DNA of 45,958 nucleotides from Thiobacillus sp. (GCA_030692355.1 JAUYCF010000095.1:1-45958); one strand, 5' to 3'; positions 28,255 through 42,200 are shown, counted from the stretch's first letter. Numbers and translations: made by a program. Notes: generated by a model not told the origin, from the sequence alone.

Positions 28255-30021
28255 TCAGGCGGGGTGATACAGCTTGTGATACAGGCCACCGCGGTCGATC
28301 AGTTCATCGTGAGCGCCCGCTTCCACCACGCGGCCGTTCTCGAACACCAGAATACGGTCAGCCTGTTTCACCGCCGACAGGCGATGGGCAATGATGAGCG
28401 TGGTGCGCCCGGCCAGAAATCCGCTCAGTGCCTGATGCAGACGCCGTTCGGTGTCGGTATCGAGCGCCGAGGTGGCCTCGTCGAGAATGACTATTTTTGG
28501 GTCGGCGACGATCATGCGCGCGATCGCCAGGCGTTGCCGCTGCCCGCCGGACAGCCGCACGCCCTGCCGCCCCACCGCCGTGTCCAGCCCATGCGGCAGC
28601 GCGGCGATGACGTCCTTCAGCTGGGCAATTTCCAGCGCCTGCCACAGCCTGGCGTCGTCGGCCTCGCGCCCCAGCGTCAGGTTGGCGCGCACGCTGTCGT
28701 TGAACAGCACCGGGTGCTGCAGCACCACGCCGACGTGCTCGCGCACCGTTTCCCAGCCGATCTCGGTCACCGGCGCGTCACCATAGAAAATCTGCCCCGA
28801 CTTCACCGGATACAGGCCCAGCAAGGCTTGCACCAAAGTCGACTTGCCACCGCCGGAGGCGCCCACCAACGCCACTTTCTCGCCCGCCGCCACCATAAGG
28901 CTGACGTCATCGAGTACCGTCTCGCCCTCGTCATAGGCAAAGCTCACGTGGTCGAGCGCAATGTCGACCGTAGCCTTGCCGGCGAAGGGGTCGCGCAGCG
29001 CCGGATGCTGCGGCTCGCTGGCGAGGCCGAGCAGCGCGTTGATCCGCCCCAGCGCGGCATTGGCGGCGTACCAGGCGTACTGCATGTTCACCAGTTCCTG
29101 CACCGGCGTCATCATGAACCACAGGTAGCCGAATACCGCCAGCATCTCGCCGATGGAAAGGTCGGAAAACACCACCATCAGCATCGCTCCGGCGCGGAAG
29201 GCGTCGAACCCGACCAGAAAAACGAAGAAGGAAAACCGGCCCATCGCGTCGGATTTCCAGGCGAACGCCGCTGCATGCTGGCGGATGTCTGCAGCCTTCT
29301 CGCTGACCCGCGCCAGATAATGCTTCTCGCGGTTCATCGCGCGGATCTGGGTCAAGGCATCCAGCGTTTCGGAAAGCGCATCCTGAAACACTTCGAAGGC
29401 GCGGTTCTCGAATTTTTTCAGGTCCTTCACCCGCTTGCCGAGCCGGGTCGAAAACAGGATCACGACGGGGTTCAGCAGCAGGATGAACAGCGCCAGCTGC
29501 CAGTGCATCCAGAACAACACCGCGGCGACGCCGACCAGCGTCAACACCGACACCACAAGGCCTGAAACCGATGCGCCGAGGAAGCTGTCGATGGCATTCA
29601 GATCTGTCACGAAATGCGAGGTCACCCGCCCCGCGCCCACTGTCTCAAACTGCGACAGCGCAATGCGCGACAGGCGGTTCAGCATGCGCACCCGGATGCG
29701 ATACACCACTTCCTTGGCCAGCAGCGAAAACGTCCGCCCCTGCCACACGTTGAGCAGAATCGCCGTCAGCCGCAGCACCAGCGTCAGCAGCAGCGCAGCG
29801 CCGATGAACAGCAACGGCCCGTGCCACGCCGCCGGAAACCACGCGCCGATGACGGCAACCATTTTTCCCGGATGCTGCAGCAGCACCTCGTCGACCATCA
29901 GCGGCAGCAAGAGGGGCACCGGCACCGCGGCGGAGACGGCCAGCAGCGCAATGAGGTTGGCCTGCAGCAGGCGCGCGCGATGGGTCTTGAGTTCGTCGGC
30001 GATGCCGCGCCAGGTCAGCAT
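28255..30021 (-). CDS. ABC exporter half-transporter (membrane and ATPase domains fused)
   Basis: 588 residues, type IV ABC exporter layout: about six membrane helices in residues 1-310, then a nucleotide-binding domain. Walker A GASGGGKST lies near residue 387, the Q-loop in VGVVLQHPVLFND, signature LSGGQRQRLAIARM, Walker B KIVILDEATSALD, H-loop IAHRLS. It should work as a homodimer. Relatives include MsbA, BmrA/LmrA and toxin or lipid exporters; there are no adjacent substrate genes, so the cargo is unknown. It lies between mnmE and rhlE on the same strand, 76 bp after mnmE. Confidence 0.9.
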   Translation of the reverse strand: MLTWRGIADELKTHRARLLQANLIALLAVSAAVPVPLLLPLMVDEVLLQHPGKMVAVIGAWFPAAWHGPLLFIGAALLLTLVLRLTAILLNVWQGRTFSLLAKEVVYRIRVRMLNRLSRIALSQFETVGAGRVTSHFVTDLNAIDSFLGASVSGLVVSVLTLVGVAAVLFWMHWQLALFILLLNPVVILFSTRLGKRVKDLKKFENRAFEVFQDALSETLDALTQIRAMNREKHYLARVSEKAADIRQHAAAFAWKSDAMGRFSFFVFLVGFDAFRAGAMLMVVFSDLSIGEMLAVFGYLWFMMTPVQELVNMQYAWYAANAALGRINALLGLASEPQHPALRDPFAGKATVDIALDHVSFAYDEGETVLDDVSLMVAAGEKVALVGASGGGKSTLVQALLGLYPVKSGQIFYGDAPVTEIGWETVREHVGVVLQHPVLFNDSVRANLTLGREADDARLWQALEIAQLKDVIAALPHGLDTAVGRQGVRLSGGQRQRLAIARMIVADPKIVILDEATSALDTDTERRLHQALSGFLAGRTTLIIAHRLSAVKQADRILVFENGRVVEAGAHDELIDRGGLYHKLYHPA

Positions 30022-30097
30022 GACGGACCATCCTGCGGGAAGAAACAGGTTTCAAGCATAAGCGCTCGCGCACTCGGGAAAAAGTCCTGCACGCCGT

Positions 30098-31438
30098 TTA
30101 CTTTCCAATGCAGAACTTGCTGAAGATTTCGCCCAGCAGATCGTCGGCGGTGAATTCGCCGGTAATTTCCGACAGGGCGGCCTGCGCCAGCCGCAACTCC
30201 TCGGCAAACAGCTCAAGCTGCGCGGCGGCCGCACGCGCGGCGGCAAGATGGCCCGCGGCGCGGCCGAGCGCATCGAGGTGGCGTGCGCGCGCCATGAACG
30301 CGCCCTCACCCACTGCCTGCCAGCCGGCCGCTTCGAGCAACTTTTCACGCAGCAGCTCGACCCCGGCACCGGTTTTGGCGGACAGCCAGATTTCGTCGCC
30401 CACTGCGCGCGGCGCATCCAGGGTGACGTCGATCTTGTTGTGGAGGGTCAGCCGCGCCACGCCGGGCAGGTGTTGCAGGATCGCCACCTCGCGTTCGCCC
30501 ACGCCGTGCGCCGCGTCCACCAGCAGCAGTGCCACATCGGCCTTGCCCACCGCGTCCCAGGTGCGGGCGATGCCAATTTTTTCCACTGCGTCGTCTGTGT
30601 CGCGCAAGCCTGCGGTATCGATGATGTGCAGCGGCACCCCCTGGATCTGAATCGCCTCGCGCACGGTGTCGCGCGTGGTGCCGGCGATCTCGGTGACTAT
30701 CGCCGCCTCGAACCCGGCCAGCTGGTTCATCAGGCTCGACTTGCCGACATTCGGCTGGCCGATCAGCACCACGGTCAGGCCTTCGCGCAGCAGCACGCCC
30801 TGCCTGGCCTGAGAACGCACGGCCCGCAGGCTGGCATCGATGGCATCGAGCCGGCCGAAGGCATCGGCATCGCGCAGAAAATCGATTTCTTCCTCCGGAA
30901 AGTCGAGCGTGGCCTCGACCAGCATGCGCAGGCGGGTCAACGCCTCGACCAGCTCGGCAATCCGTGCCGAGAAGGCACCCGAGAGCGAGCGCACGGCCGA
31001 GCGCGCCGCCTCTCCGGATGCCGCGTCGATCAGATCGGCCACCGCCTCGGCTTGCGCCAGATCGAGCTTGCCATTGAGGTAGGCGCGGCGGGTGAACTCA
31101 CCCGGCGCAGCCAGGCGCGCGCCCAGCTCGACGCAACGCTGCAGAATCAGATTCAGCACCACCGGCCCGCCATGCCCCTGCAACTCCAGAACATGCTCGC
31201 CGGTGAATGAGTGCGGCGCGGCAAAATAGAGCGCGATACCCTCGTCAAGCACTTCGCCATCGCGATCGAGAAAACGGGTAAATGTGGCGCGGCGCGGCTT
31301 CGGCAGGCGCCCAAGTATCGCTGTGGCAAGCGGCGCGATCTCCGCGCCCGACACCCGCACCACCCCCACTCCACCGCGCCCTGGGGCGGTGGCTATGGCG
31401 GCGATCAAATCAGGCCTTGCCTGCGGCGGGTTTGTCAC
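30098..31438 (-). CDS. mnmE: tRNA modification GTPase MnmE
   Basis: 446 residues. MnmE forms the alpha2-beta2 complex with MnmG that modifies U34 of certain tRNAs. N-terminal formyl-THF-binding domain [19 protein letters not shown], a helical domain, and an inserted G domain with G1 GQPNVGKSS (227-235), TRDTVRE (G2), [10 protein letters not shown] (G3) and NKID (G4). The C-terminal FCIGK carries the cysteine required for catalysis. The start is GTG 31438, which lies 29 bases inside the end of yidC; no better start exists downstream because conserved residues begin almost immediately. Start and overlap suggest coupling to yidC translation. Confidence 0.96.
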   Translation of the reverse strand: MTNPPQARPDLIAAIATAPGRGGVGVVRVSGAEIAPLATAILGRLPKPRRATFTRFLDRDGEVLDEGIALYFAAPHSFTGEHVLELQGHGGPVVLNLILQRCVELGARLAAPGEFTRRAYLNGKLDLAQAEAVADLIDAASGEAARSAVRSLSGAFSARIAELVEALTRLRMLVEATLDFPEEEIDFLRDADAFGRLDAIDASLRAVRSQARQGVLLREGLTVVLIGQPNVGKSSLMNQLAGFEAAIVTEIAGTTRDTVREAIQIQGVPLHIIDTAGLRDTDDAVEKIGIARTWDAVGKADVALLLVDAAHGVGEREVAILQHLPGVARLTLHNKIDVTLDAPRAVGDEIWLSAKTGAGVELLREKLLEAAGWQAVGEGAFMARARHLDALGRAAGHLAAARAAAAQLELFAEELRLAQAALSEITGEFTADDLLGEIFSKFCIGK

Positions 31439-33050
31439 CGCCCACGACCTGCCTGTTGATCATCCATTGCTGCGCGATCGACAGGATGTTGTTGACGACC
31501 CAGTAGAGCACCAGGCCCGCCGGGAAAAAGATAAACATCACGGTAAACGCCACCGGCATGATCATCATGATCTTGGCCTGCATCGGATCCATCGGCTGCG
31601 GATTCAACTTGACCTGCAGGATCGAGGTGATGCCCATGATGACGGGCAGGATGTACCACGGATCGGGCGCGGTCAGGTCGGTGATCCAGCCCAGCCAGGG
31701 CGCGCCGCGCATTTCGACTGCCGCGAGCAGCACCCAGTACAGCGCAATGAACACCGGAATCTGGATCAGGATCGGCAGACAGCCGCCGAGCGGATTGATC
31801 TTTTCGGTCTTGTACATCTCCGCCATGGCCTGATGCAGCTTGGCACGGTCGTCGCCGTACGTTTCCTTAAGGCTCTGCAGGCGCGGCGTCAGCTTCTTCA
31901 TCTTGGCCATCGATTTGTAGCCCGCCGCCGACAGCGGATACAACGCCAGCTTGAGGAGGAAGGTCAGGATGATGATGGCCCAGCCCCAGTTGCCGACCAG
32001 TCGCTCGATTTTTTCCAGCGACCAGAAAATCGGATATGCCAATGGTGTGAGCCAGCCGTAATCTCGTGTGAGATCGAGTCCAGGCGCGGTTTTTTCCAGC
32101 ACGGCCTGGGTTTGCGGGCCAGCATACAGCGGTACCGTGAAGGTCTTTTGCTGGCCGGGTTCGAGTGTGCCCTCGGCCACGATCACCCCGGCGGAATACA
32201 GGCCGTCGCCCAATGCGCGGGTGTAGTACTCGCGCTTGGCGCTGCCTTCTGGCACCCATGCCGACACGAAATGGTGCTGCACCATTCCGACCCATCCGTT
32301 ATCGGCGGTTTTCTCGAAGTCCGTCTTCCCGGCCTGAATGTCCTTGAACGCGACTTTCTGGAATTTCTTGGCGTCGGTGTAAAACGCCGCGCCCGTATAG
32401 GTATAGAGGAAAAAGGATTCGCCGCGCGGCGCTTCGCCGTGGCGGGTGAACTGGTAGTAAGGCGTCAGATCGACCGGTTTGGAACCGCCGTTGATGACGC
32501 GGGTTCTGACTTCAACCTGGTAACTTCCGCGCTTGAAAACATAGGTTTTTTCAACGCGCACGCCGGTGGCGGGATCTTCCCACACCAGCGGCACTTCCAG
32601 TTGCGCGGCGCCGCTGGTCAGGCGATGGGTGCCGGGATTGAGCTGAAACACGCTGCGGTGCGTCGGCAGGCCTTCGCCCACCAGGCCGCTTTGTGCCAGA
32701 TAAGGCTGCGTCTGGCTGTCCTCGAACAGGGTGAAAATCTGATTTTTATCTTCCGTTTCACGATACTGCAGCAATTTCAGTTCGCGCAGGTCGCCGCCGT
32801 TGGCATCGATGGTCGCGCGCAAGACATCGGTTTCCACCACAGCACGCGGGCCCTTGCTGAAACCGGTTGATGGCGTTGCGGGTGGCGCGGTCGCTTTCAA
32901 GGCCTCGCTTGGTGCAGGAATGCCCGTGGCCGGCGTGCTCGTCGCGGAAGGCACGGTTGGCTGCGGCGCACTTTTGTCCTGCCACGCTTCCCACAGCAAA
33001 AGCAGGGAAAAAGAAAAAACGATAAAAAGAATCAGCCGCTGGTTATCCAT
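31410..33050 (-). CDS. yidC: Membrane protein insertase YidC
   Basis: 546 residues from ATG 33050 ([20 protein letters not shown]); the in-frame extension upstream overlaps rnpA and is not needed. Inserts membrane proteins alone or with SecYEG; AtpE, encoded in this window, is a classic substrate. One N-terminal membrane helix, a large periplasmic domain (about 60-340), then the conserved insertase core with [33 protein letters not shown], the coiled C1 loop, and [20 protein letters not shown]. It follows rnpA after 14 bp; the small gene yidD that usually lies between them is absent. Confidence 0.96.
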   Translation of the reverse strand: MDNQRLILFIVFSFSLLLLWEAWQDKSAPQPTVPSATSTPATGIPAPSEALKATAPPATPSTGFSKGPRAVVETDVLRATIDANGGDLRELKLLQYRETEDKNQIFTLFEDSQTQPYLAQSGLVGEGLPTHRSVFQLNPGTHRLTSGAAQLEVPLVWEDPATGVRVEKTYVFKRGSYQVEVRTRVINGGSKPVDLTPYYQFTRHGEAPRGESFFLYTYTGAAFYTDAKKFQKVAFKDIQAGKTDFEKTADNGWVGMVQHHFVSAWVPEGSAKREYYTRALGDGLYSAGVIVAEGTLEPGQQKTFTVPLYAGPQTQAVLEKTAPGLDLTRDYGWLTPLAYPIFWSLEKIERLVGNWGWAIIILTFLLKLALYPLSAAGYKSMAKMKKLTPRLQSLKETYGDDRAKLHQAMAEMYKTEKINPLGGCLPILIQIPVFIALYWVLLAAVEMRGAPWLGWITDLTAPDPWYILPVIMGITSILQVKLNPQPMDPMQAKIMMIMPVAFTVMFIFFPAGLVLYWVVNNILSIAQQWMINRQVVGGDKPAAGKA

Positions 33051-33064
33051 GAGACGGGACGCGT

Positions 33065-33451
33065 TTAGTTGGGGGAGAATTCCGGCGCTGTTTCTCCTGC
33101 CGGAGCGGTTGGCCATTTTGCCATGGCCCGGAGACCGGCACGCTTGAACGTGCGTGACAGATCGCGCGCTTCTTCACCCGGAACCGGCTTGGCGATCAGA
33201 CGAACAACAAAATCGCACGCGGGAAGTTCGGACAAAACCTGCCTGAAGCTTTCGCGCACGCATCGCTTGACGCGGTTGCGATCCACCGCACGTGCAAGCA
33301 GGCGTTTGGCAATCACCATTCCCAGGCGCGGATACCCCACCTGGTTGGGACGTACCATCACCAAAATATAGTCCGTTCGAGCGCGCTGATTGTCGGCAAA
33401 CACCCGATCAAAATCGGTCTTGTTTACCAGGCGCGCATCATGGATGCGCAC
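33065..33451 (-). CDS. rnpA: Ribonuclease P protein component
   Basis: 128 residues from GTG 33451, with AAGG upstream. Basic protein cofactor of RNase P, which matures tRNA 5' ends. The signature is ARAVDRNRVKRCVRESFR (conserved RNRxKR helix), preceded by RLGMVIAKRLL and followed by CDFVVRLIAKP. The C-terminal 20 or so residues (TAPAGETAPEFSPN) extend past the conserved fold. It sits 29 bp after rpmH in the universal rpmH-rnpA order. The N-terminal start is slightly uncertain, because the frame is open a few codons further up to the rpmH stop. Confidence 0.92.
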   Translation of the reverse strand: MRIHDARLVNKTDFDRVFADNQRARTDYILVMVRPNQVGYPRLGMVIAKRLLARAVDRNRVKRCVRESFRQVLSELPACDFVVRLIAKPVPGEEARDLSRTFKRAGLRAMAKWPTAPAGETAPEFSPN

Positions 33452-33480
33452 GCGACACGCCTTGTTGGGGGGCGTGTCGA

Positions 33481-33615
33481 TTAGACGGCCAGACGGGTAC
33501 GGCCCTTGGCGCGACGTGCATTGATCACGGCCCGACCCGACTTGGTTTTCATGCGTGCGCGAAAACCGTGCGTGCGCTTGCGACGAACGGTGGAAGGCTG
33601 ATAAGTACGTTTCAT
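33481..33615 (-). CDS. rpmH: 50S ribosomal protein L34
   Basis: 44 residues from ATG 33615 with GAGGA upstream. Tiny, very basic protein starting MKRTYQPS and continuing [17 protein letters not shown], the invariant L34 pattern. It is the first gene of the leftward rpmH-rnpA-yidC-mnmE operon and is divergent from dnaA, the standard marker of a bacterial origin region. Confidence 0.97.
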   Translation of the reverse strand: MKRTYQPSTVRRKRTHGFRARMKTKSGRAVINARRAKGRTRLAV

Positions 33616-33766
33616 GACTATCCTCTCTGGCAAGTGCCCGTCCGAACCCGCCCGAGCAGGACGGCCAGACACAAAAAATCTGTTGAAAAACCGCTAATTA
33701 AACCCGTACAGTGGGGGGAATGTCAAGTTCGACAGGCTCTCCTGACAATATCCAGCGCATCGTGCC

Positions 33767-33775
33767 TGTGGATAA
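33767..33775 (-). promoter_or_regulatory. DnaA box upstream of dnaA
   Basis: TGTGGATAA, a perfect match (complement of TTATCCACA), 68 bp before the dnaA start in the rpmH-dnaA divergent region. Probably used for dnaA autoregulation, possibly also as an origin element. Confidence 0.75.
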
Positions 33776-33842
33776 CCTCGTCGAAGGAGAGTAAGCTTCG
33801 CGTTTGAATCCCTTGCGGCTTTCCGCTTCCAGACACTCGACT

Positions 33843-35189
33843 ATGGATTCTTTCTGGGACCTTTGCCAAGAACGTTTCCGCGCCAATCTTACCCAGCAGC
33901 AATTCAGTACATGGATCAAGCCGCTGGTGTTTGAAGATACGGACGGCAACGTGCGCATTCTAGCGCCCAATCATTTCGTGATGGACTGGGTGCGCGAGAA
34001 ATTTGCCGAACACATCGATGGCTGGGCAATTGAATTTTACTCACACCCGGTCGCCATCACCTATGCGTTGAGGAAAAAATCAAGCGCTCCCCGTCCATCG
34101 TCTCCTGCTCCGGTCTTCGCTGCGCCCGCCGCTGTTGTGCCGACCAGCGCCGTTGTGCCGGACCAGATAGGCCTGCGCATCAACCCTGGATTCAATTTCG
34201 ACAACTTCGTCTCCGGACGCGCAAACCAGTTGGCGCGTGCTGCCGCGCTGCAAATATCCAATAATCCCGGTATTGCCTATAACCCGCTATTTGTTTATGG
34301 TGGCGTGGGTCTGGGCAAAACCCACCTGTTGCAGGCCATCGGCAACACCGTCCGCCAAGCCAACCCAAACGCCCGCATCAGTTATATTCATGCCAATGAT
34401 TATGTGGACGATGTGGTCAAGGCCTACCTGAACAAGCAATTCGACAGCCTGAAACGGCGCTACATGTCGCTGGACTTGTTGCTGATCGACGATATCCAGT
34501 TCCTCGCCAAGAAAGATCGTACCCAGGAGGAATTTTTCTACGTTTTCAACTCGCTGATCGAGAACAAGAAACAAATCGTCATTACTTGCGACACCTTCCC
34601 AAAGGAAATCAGCGGCCTGGACGACCGGCTCAAATCACGCTTCGCCTGGGGCCTGACGGTTGCCGTCGAACCGCCGGAACTGGAAATGCGGGTAGCCATT
34701 CTGCTCGCCAAGGCGCAGGCGGAAAATATCAAACTTGACGAAAATGTCGCTTTCTTCATCGCCAAGCAGGTGCGTTCCAATGTGCGTGAACTGGAAGGCG
34801 CCCTGAAGCGGGTGATCGCTTTTTCGCGCTTCCATGAGAAACCCATCACGCTGGAACTGGTAAAGGAGGCGTTGCGCGACCTCATCGCATCGACCTCGCG
34901 GATGGTCTCGATTGAAAACATCCAGAAAACGGTTGCCGATTTTTACAAGATCAAGGTCGCCGACATGTTTTGCAAAAAACGCACACGCAACCTGGCGCGG
35001 CCCCGCCAGATCGCGATGGCACTTGCAAAGGAACTCACCAACCAGAGCCTGCCGGAAATCGGCGAATCGTTCGGCGGCCGGGACCACACCACGGTCATCC
35101 ACGCCTGCCGCAAAGTGGCCGAACTGCGCGAGACACAAGCCGACATCGGACGCGATTATCTGGTGTTACTACAAAGCCTGACAGGCTGA
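33843..35189 (+). CDS. dnaA: Chromosomal replication initiator DnaA
   Basis: 448 residues from ATG 33843 ([21 protein letters not shown]); a 13-codon in-frame extension upstream is not conserved-looking. Domain I is about 1-85, linker domain II about 85-115 is Pro/Ala-rich, the AAA+ domain III has Walker A GGVGLGKT (from 153) and [13 protein letters not shown], and domain IV ends with the DnaA-box-reading [14 protein letters not shown]. It binds boxes in the flanking spacer, melts the AT-rich region and loads helicase. It heads the rightward dnaA-dnaN-gyrB block. Confidence 0.98.
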   Translation: MDSFWDLCQERFRANLTQQQFSTWIKPLVFEDTDGNVRILAPNHFVMDWVREKFAEHIDGWAIEFYSHPVAITYALRKKSSAPRPSSPAPVFAAPAAVVPTSAVVPDQIGLRINPGFNFDNFVSGRANQLARAAALQISNNPGIAYNPLFVYGGVGLGKTHLLQAIGNTVRQANPNARISYIHANDYVDDVVKAYLNKQFDSLKRRYMSLDLLLIDDIQFLAKKDRTQEEFFYVFNSLIENKKQIVITCDTFPKEISGLDDRLKSRFAWGLTVAVEPPELEMRVAILLAKAQAENIKLDENVAFFIAKQVRSNVRELEGALKRVIAFSRFHEKPITLELVKEALRDLIASTSRMVSIENIQKTVADFYKIKVADMFCKKRTRNLARPRQIAMALAKELTNQSLPEIGESFGGRDHTTVIHACRKVAELRETQADIGRDYLVLLQSLTG

Positions 35190-35368
35190 GGATGAAATGT
35201 GGATAAAACGGGAAAAGCAGGATCAGGAAGAAAATCATCCCCATCTGTTCCGCTCTGCCAAGGCGTTACCCACACCCAAAAACCAACAACAAGCGGCTGT
35301 TTTTATTAGGTAAAAAAGCTTATCCCCAGTTTTAGGCCGCCTTTATTATGATTCTCAGGAATATATAA
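35190..35368. other. oriC: Probable replication origin oriC in the dnaA-dnaN spacer
   Basis: A 179-bp non-coding spacer with one perfect DnaA box TGTGGATAA (35198-35206) and two single-mismatch boxes, TTACCCACA (35266-35274) and TTATCCCCA (35320-35328). An AT-rich stretch follows (about 35297-35368), containing TTTTTATTAGG, TTTATTATG and AATATATAAATG, which could be the unwinding element and also includes the dnaN promoter zone. Gene orientation diverges around this point: leftward genes to the left, rightward genes to the right. Confidence 0.75.
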
Positions 35369-36475
35369 ATGCTATTAATACAAAGCGAACGCAACGTTCT
35401 TTTGGCTGCTCTCACCGCTGTGGTTGGCGTAGTCGAGCGACGTCATACCTTGCCGATCCTGTCCAATTTTTTGCTTGAGAAAAAAGGGGGCAAGTTGACA
35501 GTGCTGGCCACCGATCTGGAACTGCAGGTGAGCACCCAGCTGGAAACCACGGATACAGGCGAAGACTTTGCAATCACCATTGCCGCGCGCAAGCTGTTTG
35601 ACATCGTACGAGCGCTTCCCGACGCAGCCAAGCTCAAGCTTGACACCAAGGACAGCCAGGTCGTGGTAAGTGCGGGCAAGTCGCGTTTCACCCTGCAAAC
35701 GCTTCCTGCTGCGGATTTTCCACGGATAGAAACCGGAGCAGGGCTGGGCGATGCAATCCGGCTGCCGCAAAAAACCCTGAAACGCTTGTTGCAACTGGTG
35801 CAATTCGCCATGGCCAGCCAGGACATCCGGTATTACCTCAACGGCATGTTGCTGGTGCTGGATGGCAAGCACCTGCGCGTGGTCGCCACCGACGGACACC
35901 GCCTGAGCTATGCCGAAACCGAGCTGGAAACCGAAGCCGAAGCGCGCGAAGTCATCATTCCGCGCAAGACCGTGATCGAACTTTCCAAACTTCTGGGCGA
36001 TGTGGAGGATCCGGTCGAACTGCGTATCGGCGCCAACCAGGTCACCATCACCTTGCCGGCCACCGAGTTGGTGACCAAGGTGGTTGACGGCAAATTCCCC
36101 GATTATCACCGTGTCATCCCGGCCAGCCAGCCGCGCCATCTCAAGGTCAATCGGCCGAACGTGATCCAGGCCCTGCAACGGGCGGCGATTCTCTCCAATG
36201 AGAAATTCCGCGGCGTGCGTCTGGTGATGAGCGAGAATACATTGGGCATCGTCTGCAACAACAACGAACAGGAAGAAGCGGTCGACGAAATCGAAGTCAG
36301 CTACGATGGCGACCCGCTGGACGTCGGCTTCAACGTGACCTATCTGCTTGATGGCCTGGGCGCGCTCAATAGCGAAGAAATCACGCTGTCGCTGGGCGAC
36401 GCCAACAGCAGCATGCTGCTGACCAGCGAAGGAGAGCCCGGATTCAAATACGTCGTGATGCCGATGCGCATCTAG
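35369..36475 (+). CDS. dnaN: DNA polymerase III beta sliding clamp
   Basis: 368 residues, standard length. Head-to-tail dimeric ring that tethers replicative polymerase. Starts MLLIQSERNVLLAALTAVVGVVERRHTLPIL (family pattern VxxxVeRRxTLPILxNxLL), has three repeated clamp domains, and ends with YVVMPMRI, the conserved C-terminal partner-binding strand. It lies between oriC and gyrB with a 68-bp gap; recF is absent from this slot, as is usual in betaproteobacteria. Confidence 0.98.
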   Translation: MLLIQSERNVLLAALTAVVGVVERRHTLPILSNFLLEKKGGKLTVLATDLELQVSTQLETTDTGEDFAITIAARKLFDIVRALPDAAKLKLDTKDSQVVVSAGKSRFTLQTLPAADFPRIETGAGLGDAIRLPQKTLKRLLQLVQFAMASQDIRYYLNGMLLVLDGKHLRVVATDGHRLSYAETELETEAEAREVIIPRKTVIELSKLLGDVEDPVELRIGANQVTITLPATELVTKVVDGKFPDYHRVIPASQPRHLKVNRPNVIQALQRAAILSNEKFRGVRLVMSENTLGIVCNNNEQEEAVDEIEVSYDGDPLDVGFNVTYLLDGLGALNSEEITLSLGDANSSMLLTSEGEPGFKYVVMPMRI

Positions 36476-36492
36476 GTTCGTTACGCGACTGA

Positions 36493-39021
<2,529 letters not shown>

Positions 39022-39080
39022 GCTTGTATCCCATTGAAACCTAGATTTTCCCAAATCTTTAGATTTCGTGGGACAAGATG

Positions 39081-39109
39081 AAAAGCCAACCGATGAGGTT
39101 GGCTTTTTT
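39081..39109. terminator. Bidirectional terminator after gyrB
   Basis: AAAAGCCAACC, loop GATGA, GGTTGGCTTTTTT. It ends gyrB transcription and, because of the opposing A-run, can also stop leftward transcripts from the restriction operon, whose last gene ends at 39217. Confidence 0.93.
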
Positions 39110-39216
39110 GTAATAGGAATGTGTTTGGGATTTCGGGTTAAAAACGGACAGTCAGGCTATTCGTCAAGACCGTCTAATCATCGGCCGAAGCGGTACAGTC
39201 AGTTTCCATCGCGTCT

Positions 39217-42200
39217 TCACGAGACACCCAACAGAGCCTTCACTTTCTCATTTAGCACCATCAAATCAGCATCCGTGATTGAATCTGAATTCTTGGAAAG
39301 GCGAGATGAAATTTCAGAGATTGAAAGCTTCACCTCGTCTCTCTCATCGAATCTGGGGATATGAATATAGTCGGCAACACTAACACCCAAGCTGAGTTGG
39401 GAGGCATAGGCTGAAATAGATTTGGATATTATCGGCGCATTCAGAAAGCCAGTCAGATAAGCCGCCTCGGCTTCCGTTTCAACGGGAATGAAGTATAGCT
39501 TATGGTCTGGAATCACAATTTTTGTGCTAGCGAAATCGGTTGATGCGCTTCCTACGTACGCGGCAGCAAACGTTTTTCCAATCTCGCGCCATAACACTTT
39601 AAAAGGGGAAAAAGTGTATTCGCCTGTACTCCACAGCGAATAGAATACTTGCCCTTTTTGGAACCTTTTGAGGCTCGAGCGGCTTTCGAGATGGGCCTTG
39701 AATTTATTCAGAAATTTGAATGTTAGCGGTGAGTGGACCGGCAGATTGGAATCACCATGCATGCCCCGCTGGGGAACGATGATGTGCAGCTCTTTGTCTG
39801 GGACGGCACTGAATGGCTTTACGCCCTGCCCTCTGAGCAGCGGAAAAAGATGCTCGGATTCGATGCGGGCAGTGATCTCGGGGATGCCTTTCGTCTTTCC
39901 AATAGTTGCAGCGTTCCTAACCGTTACCGTATTTCCATCTCCCCGGCCCGTCTCATAGACCCAGAACACGCCGTTGCGGTCGGCGGTTACTCCCTTCCGG
40001 GCTTGGTATGTGCGCTCGGCGCCAGCGAAAACTTTTGCAAACACCGCCTGCTCTTCGGCTGTACCGATAAGCCAAGGCCTTCCTCCATCCCCACCCGGCA
40101 CTGGAACGCCTACGTAGTCAGTTGCCGTTGCGGCCTCGCGGAATTCTTGGGCACTTATCGACCGCCGTAGCTTCGATACGGGCGTATCGCCCGGCGTCCA
40201 TACTCGGTACGGAACCGGAAAAATGGTCGGAGCATCTCTTTCAAGAGCGAGAAAGCGCGGTAGATTCGTCACTCCATCGAATGGACTGATTGCGTCGAAG
40301 TCCTCAACGAGCAGCACCCTGCACCGTACGCCTTCAGGACCTACCGCGAACTTGCGGAAGCCTGCGCTCGATGGTGTTGCAAAGATTGAACCCGGCAGAA
40401 AGAATCCCAGACGTCCAGATGGAGCAAGATAGTGGTAGATCGCCTGATAGGTGATCACTGTAGAAATGTCTGCCTCAATCCCTCCTACCCATTTGTCGTT
40501 ACTGAAAACGCCAAGTTGCCTGCACTGCGCTTGTATCGTCTTCGTATACTCCTCTGGAAGGTTGCTCCACTTCACCCATGGAGGATTGCCACAGACGTGG
40601 GTCGAGCGAGGAATAGCGCCTGCAGCAAACCGATCAGCGAGGATTGCGCACCAGATCCCGTTCCACCCCTGATTGTGGAGCGACACCAGGTTGTCAATAG
40701 TTCCTTCTAACGCTTGAATGTCAGCCCCGTCTAGCCCCATGCGCTCGATATCCAACCGAATTGCACTGCAGATCTTCTCCGCCGAGGCGTCTGCGTCGAT
40801 CAGGTCCCGGATTCTTCCGAATACTCTGAAAAACTCGGCATGGCCGATCAGTTTCTCCGGCACAGAAAATTCTTTCGGCCCGAGCTCCGTCTGCATGACA
40901 TAGCTATAGCTTGGAAACAAGCCGGCGCTCACGCGCGCAGGATTGATTGCATCCGCGAGGTAAACCGGCAGGCGTATAGGATTGGATGGATCCAGGAATG
41001 GCGAAAGAAAGACAGCCAGGGATCCCTTGGCCACAAGGACTGCTAGTGGATTGAGATCTATGCCGTGCAGCCCAGCGAGCAGTGACCTGGCGTTGGCGCC
41101 ATCACCATACTCTAGCCGGCGCCTTCGCAGCGCTTCGAGGAGAAATGTGCCGGAGCCGCACGTTGGATCGGTAAGCGCATTCTCTGTTTTCCATTCGATT
41201 AAATCCATTCCGTGCTCAGCGAGCCAGTCAGGCGTATAGAACTCCCCGAGCGCATGACGGACTTCACGGGGAATAAAGCGTTCGTAGATACCTTTGAACA
41301 GGTCGCGCGTCGTGTTCGGGTGCTTCTTTGCGATTGTGAAGTCCACGCCGGACAGCTTAGTGAACAAAGCCTCCAAGTGCGGCCTGTAGGTTTCCCAGCC
41401 AATATCATCCAAGTACCAGGCGAAGAAATCGCCGCTAAGCATATTGAGGATTCCGGAGTGCTCGAATAGCTCGCCCGTCTCCACGGCGCGCAGGCGCTCA
41501 GCCGTCGGCACCGTAGTATCCAAGATATTTTGGCTTGGATGCGGTAGTGCGCACGCCGCGACGACCTTGGCGATAACTGCGATGTAGGTGTTCAGAGCGA
41601 AGAGGTACGCAGCGGGGTTTTCCTCATAGTGCTGGTTGTGGGATATCTCCTGCCTGGCGAGCAGGGTCTTCATGTTCGCAGGCTGGAAACCGACGACCTG
41701 GCTGAAGAGCCTCCGCCATTCCGTGAACAGCATCTTGGTTTTCGAAGAAGGAGGTACGGACTCGGCCTGGCATATGCTGGCGTACAGCTTCGGGATCAAC
41801 GCGATCCCAAGTTCTGAATCGGGTCCCACTAGGGACTGAAGAAGCTGGGGGTGTACGAGGGGACGTCCATCCTGCTTCAGTAGGGTCAGAAGCCGGTTAG
41901 CTGCGCTGACGTCGAAGGGAATGACGCCATCCCACTGGACACCTTGTTCGCCATAGCTGCCAAAACTAATATGGGAGCCGTCCCATATCACAAGCACGTA
42001 GTCTTGCAGACACCTGCCTTCTTCGGCCGAGATCAGAGCCGTGTATTCCTCGGCCTGGTCTCGGGCATGCTTCGCCTTGCTGTTGGCGCGCCCCGCGAAC
42101 GACCTCGGAGGTTCGTACTCGATGACGACAGCGCCATGAGCCACGTCGGCGAACTTAGTCGGCTTCCCGGCTTCCTTGAGCGCTCGCTCCAGCTGGAACG

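Noticed and set aside
31284-32870. 528-codon ORF antisense to yidC/mnmE
   Set aside because: Spans two real genes on the other strand and has no recognisable protein features.
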